Assembly: GCA_963698405.1 (NCBI GenBank)
Contig: CAVOQT010000002.1
Span: 62,001 to 126,000, forward strand
Source: SHZI01 sp963698405
GTDB lineage: Bacteria > Pseudomonadota > Gammaproteobacteria > Steroidobacterales > GCA-2729495
Length of the DNA stretch: 64,000 bases
Direction of reading: 5' to 3'
Shown: one piece after another, positions 1 to 9,645 of the stretch
Position numbering within the stretch: the first letter of the stretch is position 1
How the letters are laid out: the number at the start of each line of letters is the position of its first letter
The notes under the pieces: model-generated
The model's database searches: none
Told to the model about the DNA's origin: nothing
Seen by the model: only the letters and a program-made list of their open reading frames with translations
Program-made: the position numbers and the translations under genes

Positions 1-815
1 TCGGCGAACTGCAGGTCGCGGTCCGCGAGCTCGCCCTGGGCCATACGGAGGCACGCGTACCGGCCACGATCACCCGTCGCCGTGACGAACTGGGCGCACT
101 GGCTGCCGATTTCAACTCCATGGCCGACAAGCTGGCTGCCCTGCTGGCCAGCCGGCAGCAGCTGATGGGCGAGCTGTCCCACGAATTGCGATCACCGCTC
201 GCACGGTTGCAGGCAGCCCTTGCGCTGGCTGAACACCGGCAGTCGATCGGCACAGCCGAGCGGGAACGCATCGAACAGGAAGTGCAGCGCATGAACCTGG
301 TAATCGGTGATCTGCTGCGCTTCTCGCGACTGGATGCTGCGGCCGCGATCGTGCGGCGGCTGGTGCGTCTCGACAACCTGCTGGCGGAACTGGTTCGTGA
401 CGAGGAAATCGAAGCCGCCGCACATCCCTGCAAGCTCGCCCTGAGCACCACGCCGGGCCTGGAAATCATCGGCGACCCGGGCCTGCTGCGCAGCGGTTTC
501 GAGAATATCGTGCGTAACGCCATTCGTTATGCGCCAGCAGATTCGGTGGTGGAAATCGTGGCACAGCGCGATGGCACACGGCTGAAGGTCGAGATACTCG
601 ACCGCGGTCCCGGAGTCTCTCCGGAACTGCTGACACGGATCTTCGATCCCTATGTGCGCGCGCCCAGGTCAGCCGACGACACCAGCGGCACCGGTCTCGG
701 ACTGGCCATCGCAAGGCGCGTGTTCGAAGTGCATGGCGGCAGCGTCATGGCCACACCGCGACCGGGCGGCGGACTCACGGTAAGCGTAGAGTTGCCGGCC
801 GTAGAATCGAGCTGA
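1..815 (+). CDS. Two-component sensor histidine kinase, C-terminal part (cut by window start)
   Basis: Membrane sensor kinase of the CpxA/EnvZ type; only the cytoplasmic part is present. The frame is open from base 3, so the ATG at 120 is internal. Order: end of a HAMP linker (RRRDELGALAADFNSMADK), HisKA dimerisation box with the phosphorylated His in LSHELRSPLARLQ, then HATPase_c with N box (NIVRNAIRYAP), G1 (DRGPGV) and G2 (GTGLGLAIARRVFEVHGG). All ATP-binding motifs are intact. The LGHTEARVPATITRRRDELG stretch matches CpxA-like HAMP domains. The cognate regulator would lie upstream, outside the window. A rhodanese gene follows after 19 bases. Confidence 0.93.
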   Translation, partial: GELQVAVRELALGHTEARVPATITRRRDELGALAADFNSMADKLAALLASRQQLMGELSHELRSPLARLQAALALAEHRQSIGTAERERIEQEVQRMNLVIGDLLRFSRLDAAAAIVRRLVRLDNLLAELVRDEEIEAAAHPCKLALSTTPGLEIIGDPGLLRSGFENIVRNAIRYAPADSVVEIVAQRDGTRLKVEILDRGPGVSPELLTRIFDPYVRAPRSADDTSGTGLGLAIARRVFEVHGGSVMATPRPGGGLTVSVELPAVESS

Positions 816-834
816 GCAACGAGAAGGAAGCCAC

Positions 835-1290
835 ATGAGCAAATTCCCCGACCACCAGCCACCGACCGGCGCCTATGCCGGAGACGTCACGGCGAAGGAT
901 GCCTGGAGCGTTCTGGCATCTGATCCGAACGCGGTACTGGTCGATGTACGCACGCAGATCGAGTGGACCCTGATCGGCAAGCCGGACCTCAGCGGGATTT
1001 CACGCGAGCCGGTTTACCTGCAGTGGGTGACCATGCAGGGCCAGAATCCGGACTTCGTCAATCAATTGCAGGCCGCACTCGACGCCCGCAAGGCGCCGAA
1101 AGACGCCCCGATATATTTCCTGTGTCAGTCGGGTGGACGTTCAAAGATCGCGGCCGCCCAGTGCACCGGCCTCGGCTATACAGCCTGCTACAACATCGCC
1201 GAAGGCTTTGAGGGCGCGCTGGACGAGCACAAGCATCGCAACAGCATCAGCGGCTGGAAAGTCGCCGGCCTGCCGTGGGCCCAGACCTGA
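835..1290 (+). CDS. Rhodanese-like domain protein
   Basis: Single-domain sulfurtransferase-like protein of 151 aa. The family carries a persulfide on a cysteine; the active loop here is CQSGGRS with Cys at about residue 97, following the usual strand APIYFL. The N-terminal rhodanese signature (VLVDVRTQIEW) is present at residues 34-44. There is no signal peptide, so it is probably cytoplasmic. The start ATG has a purine-rich ribosome site (GAGAAGGAAG) just upstream. It may be co-transcribed with the kinase before it. Its in vivo sulfur acceptor cannot be told. Confidence 0.88.
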   Translation: MSKFPDHQPPTGAYAGDVTAKDAWSVLASDPNAVLVDVRTQIEWTLIGKPDLSGISREPVYLQWVTMQGQNPDFVNQLQAALDARKAPKDAPIYFLCQSGGRSKIAAAQCTGLGYTACYNIAEGFEGALDEHKHRNSISGWKVAGLPWAQT

Positions 1291-1299
1291 GCGCAGCGC

Positions 1300-2409
1300 C
1301 TATTTCTTTACCGACATCAACGGCACGGGATCCAGCACCCAGTTGCCGGATTCGCGCCGCGCCGGCGACGGAATGGCAAAGGCCACATCGCCCTGCTTCG
1401 CACGCAACGCATGCATGTCGATGCGCCAACCGCGCGCCTGCCACTCTTTCAGATGCTCGCGATAACGCAGCACGGCAGCATCGCCCGGCAGCAGGATCTC
1501 CTTGCTATTGGTCTCCGGCGTGCGCACCGGATTCAGGTTTTGCAGGACAGCCATGTCCTCGTGAACGATATTCAGCGTGAGGTCTTCCACCCGCTTGTCG
1601 TGCTTTTCATCGAGCAGCCAGTTGCGCATGTTGAGGAAATAGAGCCGCGTGTGGTTCTCATCCAGCGGCTGCTCGAAGATGTACTGGTGGAAGGCATTCG
1701 TCGCCGTCAGTTCTATCCAGGTGACGAGCTGGTTTGGCCCCTGATACCAGGACCCGGCAGCGCCGGTACGCTCACCGGTACGGTCTGCAGAAAGCGTGGT
1801 GGAGTCGTCCTTGTCGGCAAAGGCCAGGAAGAACTTGCTGCCCCAGGGGATTTCCTCCATCGGCAAGGGATTACGCTGTAAATCCAGCGCCATCTTCGGC
1901 GCACCCTGCAGCGGGTGCACGAACTCGTTGTGAATCGGGTCCATGCCGTTCTCGATGGACCGCTGGTAATAGGCGTTGAGCTCCAGCACATAGGTCTGGC
2001 ACTTCCAGCCCTCGGTACCGAACTCGGGGATCTCGTACAGCGGCGGCCGTTCCGCCTCTGGCAGGTCACCGAGAAAGGCAAAGACGATGCCGTACTTCTC
2101 CTGTACCGGATAGGCATCGACCTTGGCGCGGGCAGGAATCTTTGCGCCTTCGCCCAGTGACGGCACCTTGCTGCACTTGCCGTCACCGCCGAACTGCCAG
2201 CCGTGATAAGGACATACGGCATTGCCGTCCTTGATCAAGCCCTTGCTCAGCGATCCGCCGCGATGCACGCAGGTATCGGCCAGCACGCACGCCTGCCCCT
2301 CGCTGTCGCGAAAAACCACAAAGGGGAGCCCGAAGACCTGGGCATGGCTCGGCTTGTCGGCGCTGATATCTTTCGCCAGCGCGACGGGGTACCAGAAATT
2401 AATGAACAT
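1300..2409 (-). CDS. Rieske [2Fe-2S] aromatic ring-hydroxylating oxygenase, alpha subunit type
   Basis: Terminal oxygenase component of 369 aa. The Rieske cluster ligands are Cys47-X-His49 (CVHRGG) and Cys66-X2-His69 (CPYHGW). The mononuclear iron site of the catalytic domain shows as ENGMDPIHNEFVHP (Asp157, His160, His165). The C-terminal half has the helix-grip fold region typical of VanA/PobA-like demethylases and Rieske monooxygenases. No reductase partner is adjacent, so electrons must come from elsewhere. The substrate is not predictable. It stands alone, about 120 bases downstream of the methyltransferase gene. Confidence 0.9.
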   Translation of the reverse strand: MFINFWYPVALAKDISADKPSHAQVFGLPFVVFRDSEGQACVLADTCVHRGGSLSKGLIKDGNAVCPYHGWQFGGDGKCSKVPSLGEGAKIPARAKVDAYPVQEKYGIVFAFLGDLPEAERPPLYEIPEFGTEGWKCQTYVLELNAYYQRSIENGMDPIHNEFVHPLQGAPKMALDLQRNPLPMEEIPWGSKFFLAFADKDDSTTLSADRTGERTGAAGSWYQGPNQLVTWIELTATNAFHQYIFEQPLDENHTRLYFLNMRNWLLDEKHDKRVEDLTLNIVHEDMAVLQNLNPVRTPETNSKEILLPGDAAVLRYREHLKEWQARGWRIDMHALRAKQGDVAFAIPSPARRESGNWVLDPVPLMSVKK

Positions 2410-2532
2410 GGGCTGCTCCGGGCACTCGCAGTGAGCGCTTCACTCTAGCATTCGCCATCCACGCCGCTGCGGTTTCAGGCGGCCATAAGTTTCATGTTCA
2501 TCTGTTGGCCGGAGCATTGCCGCCAGATCGCA

Positions 2533-3516
2533 TCAGCGGTCACGCAGCCGCTTGCAGAACCGCACCTCACACTGCGTGCACTTCGGATTCGTCCCGCAGA
2601 TATCACCATGTCCGGCCGACATGAACAGCCGGAACAACTGCGCCACATGATGCGGATCGACGCCGGCCTGCACCGACCACTCCTGCATGCGCTGTTCAGC
2701 CGCGGCTGGCTCCAGCACCTGGTGACTGATACCGAGGCGGCCCGGTCCGATCAGCCGGCTCCACAGGTCTGGCGCGGCGAGACTTGCGGTAACCGGCGTA
2801 GCGCCGGCATCCGCGATGAGCCGGGCAGCATCCACCTTGTGGCGCGCGAGTGTGGCCCGTACCTGATCGAGCAGTACAGCGGGTTGCCGCTGTGCCTGGT
2901 TGCGCCGGAACCAGTAGTAAGCCTGCACCATGCCGCCACCGACCAGCTCGGTCAGATCTTCAAATTCCTCGCGGGCGAAATAACGTTCCTGCAGATCCGG
3001 AGCAAAGAAGCTCTTTATCTCGTCACGACTCACCCGTCGCGGACCCATCTTGCCGTTGCCCTGCCCTGGGAACAGCGGGTGCCAGTGCAGCAGGACGAAG
3101 TCCCCATCCTCAGCCACCGCCTGCAGCACGGTCTGCCGATAGGCCGCGTGACGCACCGGGTCCAGGTTGTGCAGCAGGCCATGGTCGAGCACCAGATCGA
3201 AGGGCTGTTCCGCGCGCCATGCGGTGATATCCGCCTCTACCGGCGTCACGCTGACACCGACTTCCCTGGCACGTGCCTGGGTGAACTCAAGCGCCTTGGG
3301 TATGAAGTCGAGTGCCGTCACCTCCCAGCCACGCTGTGCGAGATAGACAGAATCCGTACCCGCGCCACAACCGATGTCGAGCGCCCGGCCCGGTTTGCGC
3401 TTCGCGCACAACTCGGCAAGAAACAGCGTGGCTTCATCGTGCGCCCAGGGCAGGTCGCGCCAGGTCTTCGCCCAGTCATAGGTGGCCGTAAATGTTTTCA
3501 GTTCGTGCGTACTCAT
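2533..3516 (-). CDS. Class I SAM-dependent methyltransferase with C-terminal Cys4 motif
   Basis: The first 200 residues form a Rossmann-type methyltransferase: the SAM-binding glycine motif is ALDIGCGAGTDSVYLAQRG at about 45-63, followed by the acidic residue in VTALDF and motif IV FDLVLDHGLLHNL. Residues 205-327 form a separate helical extension that ends in four cysteines (C307-x5-C313-x2-C316-x4-C321), a spacing close to small iron-sulfur or zinc knots. I do not recognise this tail in a named family. The gene lies 12 bases downstream of the ATP-grasp gene and probably shares its transcript. Substrate unknown. Confidence 0.85.
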   Translation of the reverse strand: MSTHELKTFTATYDWAKTWRDLPWAHDEATLFLAELCAKRKPGRALDIGCGAGTDSVYLAQRGWEVTALDFIPKALEFTQARAREVGVSVTPVEADITAWRAEQPFDLVLDHGLLHNLDPVRHAAYRQTVLQAVAEDGDFVLLHWHPLFPGQGNGKMGPRRVSRDEIKSFFAPDLQERYFAREEFEDLTELVGGGMVQAYYWFRRNQAQRQPAVLLDQVRATLARHKVDAARLIADAGATPVTASLAAPDLWSRLIGPGRLGISHQVLEPAAAEQRMQEWSVQAGVDPHHVAQLFRLFMSAGHGDICGTNPKCTQCEVRFCKRLRDR

Positions 3517-3528
3517 ACTCGCCGCCTC

Positions 3529-4569
3529 CTAGGCCGGCATATCGGAACTTCGCCATTCCGCTTCATAGTCAAGCCCGAGCCGTACCAGCCGCTCCAGCAG
3601 ACTGCCATAGGCAATACCCGCCTCAGCTGCCGCAGCGGCAAAGTCCTCGCCGTTACTCAGGTTGGGATTGCAGTTGGCTTCGAGCAGAAACACGCTGCCA
3701 TCGGCGCGCATGCGGAAATCCATGCGCGCGTAACCGGTCATGTGCAGCGCACTGTAGATCCGCTTGCTCAGCCGGCTGAGCTGCTCTTCCGCCGCCTCGC
3801 TGAGGCCGGTCGCCCGGCCAGTCTGGATGCCATGCTTCTGCTGATACTTGAGATTCCACTTCACTCGGCGCGTTGCGATACCGGACATCAGCTTCGGCAG
3901 CGTACCAAAGTTCATCTCCCAGACCGGGAAAGTACGCAGGCGTTCATTGCCGCACAGGCCGACATACAGCTCACGGCCCTCGATGTATTCCTCGACCAGC
4001 GCATCGGTCTGCGTACTCTCGTGAATGAAGTCGATGCGTTCGCGCAGTCGCACGCGATCCTCGACGATCGAGGCCTGCGAAATGCCCAGCGAGGCATCCT
4101 CGGTCGCAGACTTCACGAACAGCGGGAAGCGCAGCTTGCCTGACAGACGATACGGCCGCCCGCGGCGAAACAGCGCGAACTGCGGCGTGGGAATGCGGTG
4201 ATAGGCCATCAACTGCTTGGTCAGCACCTTGTCCCGCGACAGCATCATGCCGCGCGGATTGCAGCCGGTATAGGGCTGGCGCATCAACTCCAGGAAAGCG
4301 ACGATGTGCTGATCGTAGGTGACGATGCCCTGGAATTCCTGCAGCAGATTGAATGCCACATCCGGTTTCCACGTGGCGATCTCGTTGCGCAATTCGACCA
4401 GGTTGTCATACAGACCGATGGCGCGCACCTCATGCCCGGCCTCGCGCAGAAAAGCCATCACATCGTATTCGGTTTTCCACTCCTCGATCTGCTGGGGCGT
4501 ATAGCCCGCGAGCGTCTCAGGCGGCACCAGGCTTTCGTGCATGAGTACCAGAACGCGCAGTTTCTTCAT
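3529..4569 (-). CDS. ATP-grasp family ligase, D-Ala-D-Ala ligase-like
   Basis: Protein of 346 aa with an ATP-grasp fold: substrate-domain strand DVAFNLLQEFQG, ATP-lid region FPLFVKSATEDASLGIS, the TDALVEEYIEGRELYVG strand, and the metal-binding end YARMDFRMRADGSVFLLEANCNPNLS. These are D-alanine--D-alanine ligase-like signatures, but the residues around the dipeptide site differ from Ddl and no mur or fts genes are near, so a role in a specialised peptide or amino-acid ligation is more likely than wall synthesis. It follows the helicase gene by 29 bases and precedes the methyltransferase by 12, forming a three-gene minus-strand unit. Confidence 0.82.
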   Translation of the reverse strand: MKKLRVLVLMHESLVPPETLAGYTPQQIEEWKTEYDVMAFLREAGHEVRAIGLYDNLVELRNEIATWKPDVAFNLLQEFQGIVTYDQHIVAFLELMRQPYTGCNPRGMMLSRDKVLTKQLMAYHRIPTPQFALFRRGRPYRLSGKLRFPLFVKSATEDASLGISQASIVEDRVRLRERIDFIHESTQTDALVEEYIEGRELYVGLCGNERLRTFPVWEMNFGTLPKLMSGIATRRVKWNLKYQQKHGIQTGRATGLSEAAEEQLSRLSKRIYSALHMTGYARMDFRMRADGSVFLLEANCNPNLSNGEDFAAAAAEAGIAYGSLLERLVRLGLDYEAEWRSSDMPA

Positions 4570-4598
4570 CCGGTGTACCGTTCCAGGTGACGACGGGT

Positions 4599-5933
4599 TC
4601 AGGACCGACGGGAAAGTCTACGGGACGGAAAGACCCGCTGGTAGCCACTGACATCGCCATCGAGGATCACATCCTCCTGACGCACAGCTCGTGCGAGCGC
4701 CAGACCGGCCAGCGTCCGGCAGCGACTCAGTGCCACATAGGTCTGCCCGTGCGTGAAGGCACCGCGGCCCAGATCGATATACACACGATCGAAAGTCTGT
4801 CCCTGGCTTTTGTGAATCGTGATCGCCCAGCCCAGGCGCAGCGGCAATTGCCGGTATGCGCCGATCACGCCGGGCGTGATCTGCTGTGTACCGCGATCGT
4901 ACTGATAGGCGATGTTTTCCCAGGTGGTCGGCTTCACTGCATGCGCGCTGCCATCGGATAACTGTACCGTCGGCCCATCGGGTGACAGCTCCGTGACGAT
5001 TCCCCAGGAACCGTTTATCCAGCGCTTCTCGGTATCGTTCTTGAGGAACATCACCCGTGCGCCGACCTTCAGGCTGAGTTCCGGCTCGGTGGGGAATGCC
5101 GAGCCATCGAAGCGGCCGGTCACCTCGGCGGTATAGGTCTGCTGCTTGCCAGGCAGGGCTGCCAGACGACGACGGTTCTCGCGAAACGCCGCATCATTGG
5201 TCGCAGTCAGCACGATATAGCTGTCCGGATCATCGAGTTCAGCCCGCGCGCGCACGCGTGAATTCAGTGCTTCGATGACCGATTCTTCCGGCTCTCCGTC
5301 GCGGATGTGCTGCAGGATCTCCCGGAATGCAGCATCGTCTTTCTGCCGGTATATTTTTTCCAGCTCGATGGAGCTGCCACCGCAATTTTTCCAGGCCTGC
5401 GCCTGAAAGAAGTACGGCCCGCCACAGGTCGCCGCGAAATACTCCCGGAGCTCCGGCTCCCGCACCACCGGCGGCAACTGCCAGAGGTCGCCGAACATGG
5501 CCAGCTGCACACCACCGAAGGGCTCGTCGTTGCGCCGGTTGACCCGCAGGGACTGGTCAATGCCATCGAGCAGATCGGCGCGCACCATCGACACCTCGTC
5601 GATGATCAGCAACTCCAGCGCCTTCATCACCCCGGTATGTCGCAGCGGACGGATGGCGCGCAGATCCACAAAGCGCGGCGGCAGCCGGAAGAAGGAATGG
5701 ATGGTCTGGCCACTGACATTGATCGCTGCCAGACCGGTCGGCGCGACGACCGCTACGTTGCGGATGGTTTCCTCGCGCAACAGGTGCAGCAGGGTGGTTT
5801 TACCGGTGCCGGCGCGGCCGGTAACGAAAACATGCTCGTCACTGCGCTCGATCAGGTCGAGCGCCTGCTGAAAGTCTGCATTCGCCTCCAGACCGGCGCG
5901 GAGCCGCGATGGTGTGTCCGGACGGGGCTTCAT
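4599..5933 (-). CDS. Pif1/RecD-like superfamily 1 DNA helicase
   Basis: ATP-dependent helicase-like protein of 444 aa. Walker A is GRAGTGKTTLL (about residues 39-49), Walker B is LLIIDEVSMV (about 108-117), the Q-rich motif III is MFGDLWQLPPV, and the C-terminal UvrD-like end carries ITIHKSQGQTFDRV and TYVALSRCRTL (motifs V/VI with the arginine finger). The order and spacing match Pif1-type helicases, which unwind DNA 5' to 3' in the family. It is the first gene of the helicase/ATP-grasp/methyltransferase unit and is divergent from the membrane protein gene at 5946, only 12 bases away. Confidence 0.88.
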   Translation of the reverse strand: MKPRPDTPSRLRAGLEANADFQQALDLIERSDEHVFVTGRAGTGKTTLLHLLREETIRNVAVVAPTGLAAINVSGQTIHSFFRLPPRFVDLRAIRPLRHTGVMKALELLIIDEVSMVRADLLDGIDQSLRVNRRNDEPFGGVQLAMFGDLWQLPPVVREPELREYFAATCGGPYFFQAQAWKNCGGSSIELEKIYRQKDDAAFREILQHIRDGEPEESVIEALNSRVRARAELDDPDSYIVLTATNDAAFRENRRRLAALPGKQQTYTAEVTGRFDGSAFPTEPELSLKVGARVMFLKNDTEKRWINGSWGIVTELSPDGPTVQLSDGSAHAVKPTTWENIAYQYDRGTQQITPGVIGAYRQLPLRLGWAITIHKSQGQTFDRVYIDLGRGAFTHGQTYVALSRCRTLAGLALARAVRQEDVILDGDVSGYQRVFPSRRLSRRS

Positions 5934-5945
5934 CTAGACTGCATT

Positions 5946-6761
5946 ATGCCCGACTACTTCGCCGCACTGCTCGCCATCAGCTTCATCGCGCTCGCCGTCA
6001 TCTACGACGTGCGCTTTCGCACCGTACCCTGGGATATCTACCGGCCCAAAGCGGCATGGCTGCGGGCGGGCATGTATTTCTGCTGCTGTTATCTGCTGTC
6101 GTATCTCAGCGGTGGCATGCAGCTGCTGCTCGACAGCCCGGTATTCAGCACGGCGCAGATCAATAACCCGAACTGGGTGCGTTACACGCTGGGCCTGTAC
6201 GCATTCATTCTGATCGCCTATGCCGGCGTCTGGTCGTATTTCACGCCAGTGTTTGAACGCCAGAAAAACCCGCTGATTTCGGCAGTCTTCGGTTTCCTCT
6301 GGGGCTCAAGCTCGGGACAACTGTTTCTTTCGATATGGCTGATCGCCGGCCGCCTCGGCCTGCCGGACTGGGGCACCTGGCTGCTGACCTTCGCAGTGCT
6401 TGCAGCCTGGCAGCCTAACTGGCACAACATTTACTGGGATCATTACATCGCGCCCGAACACGACACGCCGATGACGCAGAAGATCAAGGCGCTCGGCTGT
6501 CACATCCCGAATCTCGCCATCGGGCTCACCTATCTCACGATCTACGAGAACCATCTGATCTTCGTCAGCACCCAGGTGATTGCCTGCGTATCGGCCGCGA
6601 TCGGCATGCGCTATCCGGCACCGTGGGCAGCGCCGAGTGCGCTCAACTATGCGCAGCGCACCAAGGCACGGATTCCCCGCTGCACCGGCTATATCCCGCG
6701 GGATCCGCGCAGCGACCCTTACACGCCCTTCTATCCGGGCTGGCGCAGGCCTTCCGACTGA
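5946..6761 (+). CDS. Conserved membrane protein of unknown function
   Basis: 271 aa with about six hydrophobic segments: the N-terminal AALLAISFIALAVIY, then YFCCCYLLSYL, LYAFILIAYAGVW, SAVFGFLWGSSSG, LLTFAVLAAWQ, and a last one around FVSTQVIACVSAAI. The ATG at 5946 is chosen because the open frame upstream of it lies inside the divergent helicase gene. Polar loops contain several conserved-looking aromatic and histidine residues (NWHNIYWDHYIAPEHD). I do not recognise a named family. It ends before a strong hairpin that also ends the convergent gene. Confidence 0.72.
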   Translation: MPDYFAALLAISFIALAVIYDVRFRTVPWDIYRPKAAWLRAGMYFCCCYLLSYLSGGMQLLLDSPVFSTAQINNPNWVRYTLGLYAFILIAYAGVWSYFTPVFERQKNPLISAVFGFLWGSSSGQLFLSIWLIAGRLGLPDWGTWLLTFAVLAAWQPNWHNIYWDHYIAPEHDTPMTQKIKALGCHIPNLAIGLTYLTIYENHLIFVSTQVIACVSAAIGMRYPAPWAAPSALNYAQRTKARIPRCTGYIPRDPRSDPYTPFYPGWRRPSD

Positions 6762-6777
6762 TTTGCGCGCGACAAGC

Positions 6778-6812
6778 GGCGCTGGCAATCACGCCATGTG
6801 ATTGCCAGCGCC
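6778..6812. terminator. Perfect 15-bp inverted repeat, shared bidirectional terminator
   Basis: GGCGCTGGCAATCAC (6778-6792) is followed by a 5-base loop and its exact complement (6798-6812). It sits between the ends of two convergent genes. There is no strong T-run on either side, so it may act as a hairpin that protects or pauses rather than a textbook intrinsic terminator. Confidence 0.7.
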
Positions 6813-6823
6813 AGCTATAGATT

Positions 6824-7117
6824 TCAGGGCGCCGCAGACGGTGCAGGAGCAGCGACGGGTGCTGGCTCACGTACGTAGGTCACGAATATCCCCTTCATGT
6901 CGCCGTCCTCGACATAGACATCGAGGCCCTTGAACTTCCAGCCCTCTTTCGCCATATCCGCATGCTTGTCGGTGACTTTGTCGGCCATGGAACCCTGGCC
7001 CTTGCCATTGACCCAAACGGTCTTCGCTGCGTACTGGCCATCGTCGTCTGCCAGGGCCATATTCATTCCGGCCAACATGGTAAAGGCTGCAAACGCCCCG
7101 GTAATCAGCTTGTTCAT
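6824..7117 (-). CDS. Small exported hypothetical protein
   Basis: 97 aa. Start chosen at 7117 because AGGAG lies at the right distance before this ATG and the protein then begins with a clean signal peptide (MNKLITGAFAAFTMLAGMNM, cleavage near ALA-DD). The mature part is charged (WVNGKGQGSMADKVTDKHAD) and ends in a Pro/Ala-rich tail. The stretch GWKFKGLDVYVEDGDMKGIFVTY looks like a small beta fold, and residues MADKVTDKHADMAKEGWKF recall periplasmic proteins with a conserved tryptophan. Function unknown. Confidence 0.75.
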   Translation of the reverse strand: MNKLITGAFAAFTMLAGMNMALADDDGQYAAKTVWVNGKGQGSMADKVTDKHADMAKEGWKFKGLDVYVEDGDMKGIFVTYVREPAPVAAPAPSAAP

Positions 7118-7240
7118 GCTCAGGCTCCTGGCTAATGGTGTTTTGTACAATTCTGGCGGGTCATGACGAACACCGCGGAGTGTCGATCGAGTATTGCAGA
7201 TTCATGGCAGCACCGCGACCAGCCAATGATGCGATGATGT

Positions 7241-8614
<1,374 letters not shown>

Positions 8615-8619
8615 AGTAC

Positions 8620-9633
8620 TCAGCGCAGCGCGGGAATCACCCGTTCGCCGATCAGGCGTATGCCGTGCGCCTGATGCTTCTTCAACTCCAGCGAGACCTG
8701 CGTGCAGCCGGCCGCTTTCAGTTCCAGCAGGTGTGCGATCACATGATCCATATCGTCAGTCGTGCCGGTCAGCGTCAGATGGTCCACGCACATATCCAGC
8801 AACCGGTCCGGCACGCCCTCAACCGAGTGCGCATCTCTCGCCGCCATGGCGTAGATCTGCGGGATGTGATTGAGAATCACCGCGAAGTCGTCGGCACTCA
8901 TGAACTCGCGCATCATGTACTCGCGGAAGATGGCCCGGAAACCGATCCAGCGTTTCGCTTCGTGGCGCGCTTCCTGCAGATCGTCGTAGACATACCAGGC
9001 CATGAAGTTATTGAACTGGAAGGCGGCCGGGTCGCGACCAAACTCGCGCAGGTGGCCGTGCACTGCACCGACCGCAGCCCGACTCAGTGCCGGTGACAAG
9101 TCGCTCATCATGATGCCGTCGGCAGCCCGCGCCGACATGCGCAGCATCTGCGGACGATTGGCGGCAGCGAAGACCGCTGGCGGTTGCGCAGCTGTGATCC
9201 ACTGCGGGTCGTAGTCGTTGATGCTGTACATCTGGCCGTGATAACTGAAGGGCCGCTGCGTGGTGGCGCCCTTCACGATATCGATGGCCTCGCGCACAGC
9301 GCGCACGCGGCGCTGACGGGGAATTTCCAGCGCCATCACCACTTCACCGCCACCACCGATGATGGCCTGCGCGCGGCCCGGGCACAGCTCATTAAGCGTC
9401 AGCAGCGCCATGGCGATGCGGAAGGGATGCAGCTCATAAGGACTGAGCGCGATGGGCCCGAGGCGAATACTGCTGGACGCCCGGGCCAGTTCCGCCAGGT
9501 TGCCGAAGGGGTCGCGGCCATCCAGATAGCTCGCACACCACACGGCGTGAATGCCGTGGCGCTCGGCCAGCAGCCCCAGTTCCGCCAGTTGCGCCGAGGG
9601 CAGCTGCGAGTCAAGAACGATATCTATTTTCAT
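8620..9633 (-). CDS. Luciferase-like (LLM class) flavin-dependent oxidoreductase
   Basis: 337 aa TIM-barrel flavoprotein of the bacterial luciferase-like monooxygenase superfamily, which uses FMN or F420. Visible features: N-terminal strand MKIDIVLD, RLGPIALSPYELHPFRIAMAL loop after strand 3, the glycine-rich IIGGGGEVVMAL, the substrate region PFSYHGQMYSIND, and the cofactor-binding stretch QPPAVFAAANRPQMLRMSAR followed by ADGIMMSD. The C-terminal SLELKKHQAHGIRLIGERV is the usual final helix. Substrate and cofactor cannot be assigned; no F420 biosynthesis genes are in the window. Confidence 0.87.
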   Translation of the reverse strand: MKIDIVLDSQLPSAQLAELGLLAERHGIHAVWCASYLDGRDPFGNLAELARASSSIRLGPIALSPYELHPFRIAMALLTLNELCPGRAQAIIGGGGEVVMALEIPRQRRVRAVREAIDIVKGATTQRPFSYHGQMYSINDYDPQWITAAQPPAVFAAANRPQMLRMSARAADGIMMSDLSPALSRAAVGAVHGHLREFGRDPAAFQFNNFMAWYVYDDLQEARHEAKRWIGFRAIFREYMMREFMSADDFAVILNHIPQIYAMAARDAHSVEGVPDRLLDMCVDHLTLTGTTDDMDHVIAHLLELKAAGCTQVSLELKKHQAHGIRLIGERVIPALR

Positions 9634-9645
9634 GATTGATACGGC

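Noticed and set aside
2494..4143. 549-aa open frame on the plus strand opposite the methyltransferase and ATP-grasp genes
   Set aside because: It is the antisense shadow of two genes with clear family motifs; the translation has no recognisable domain.
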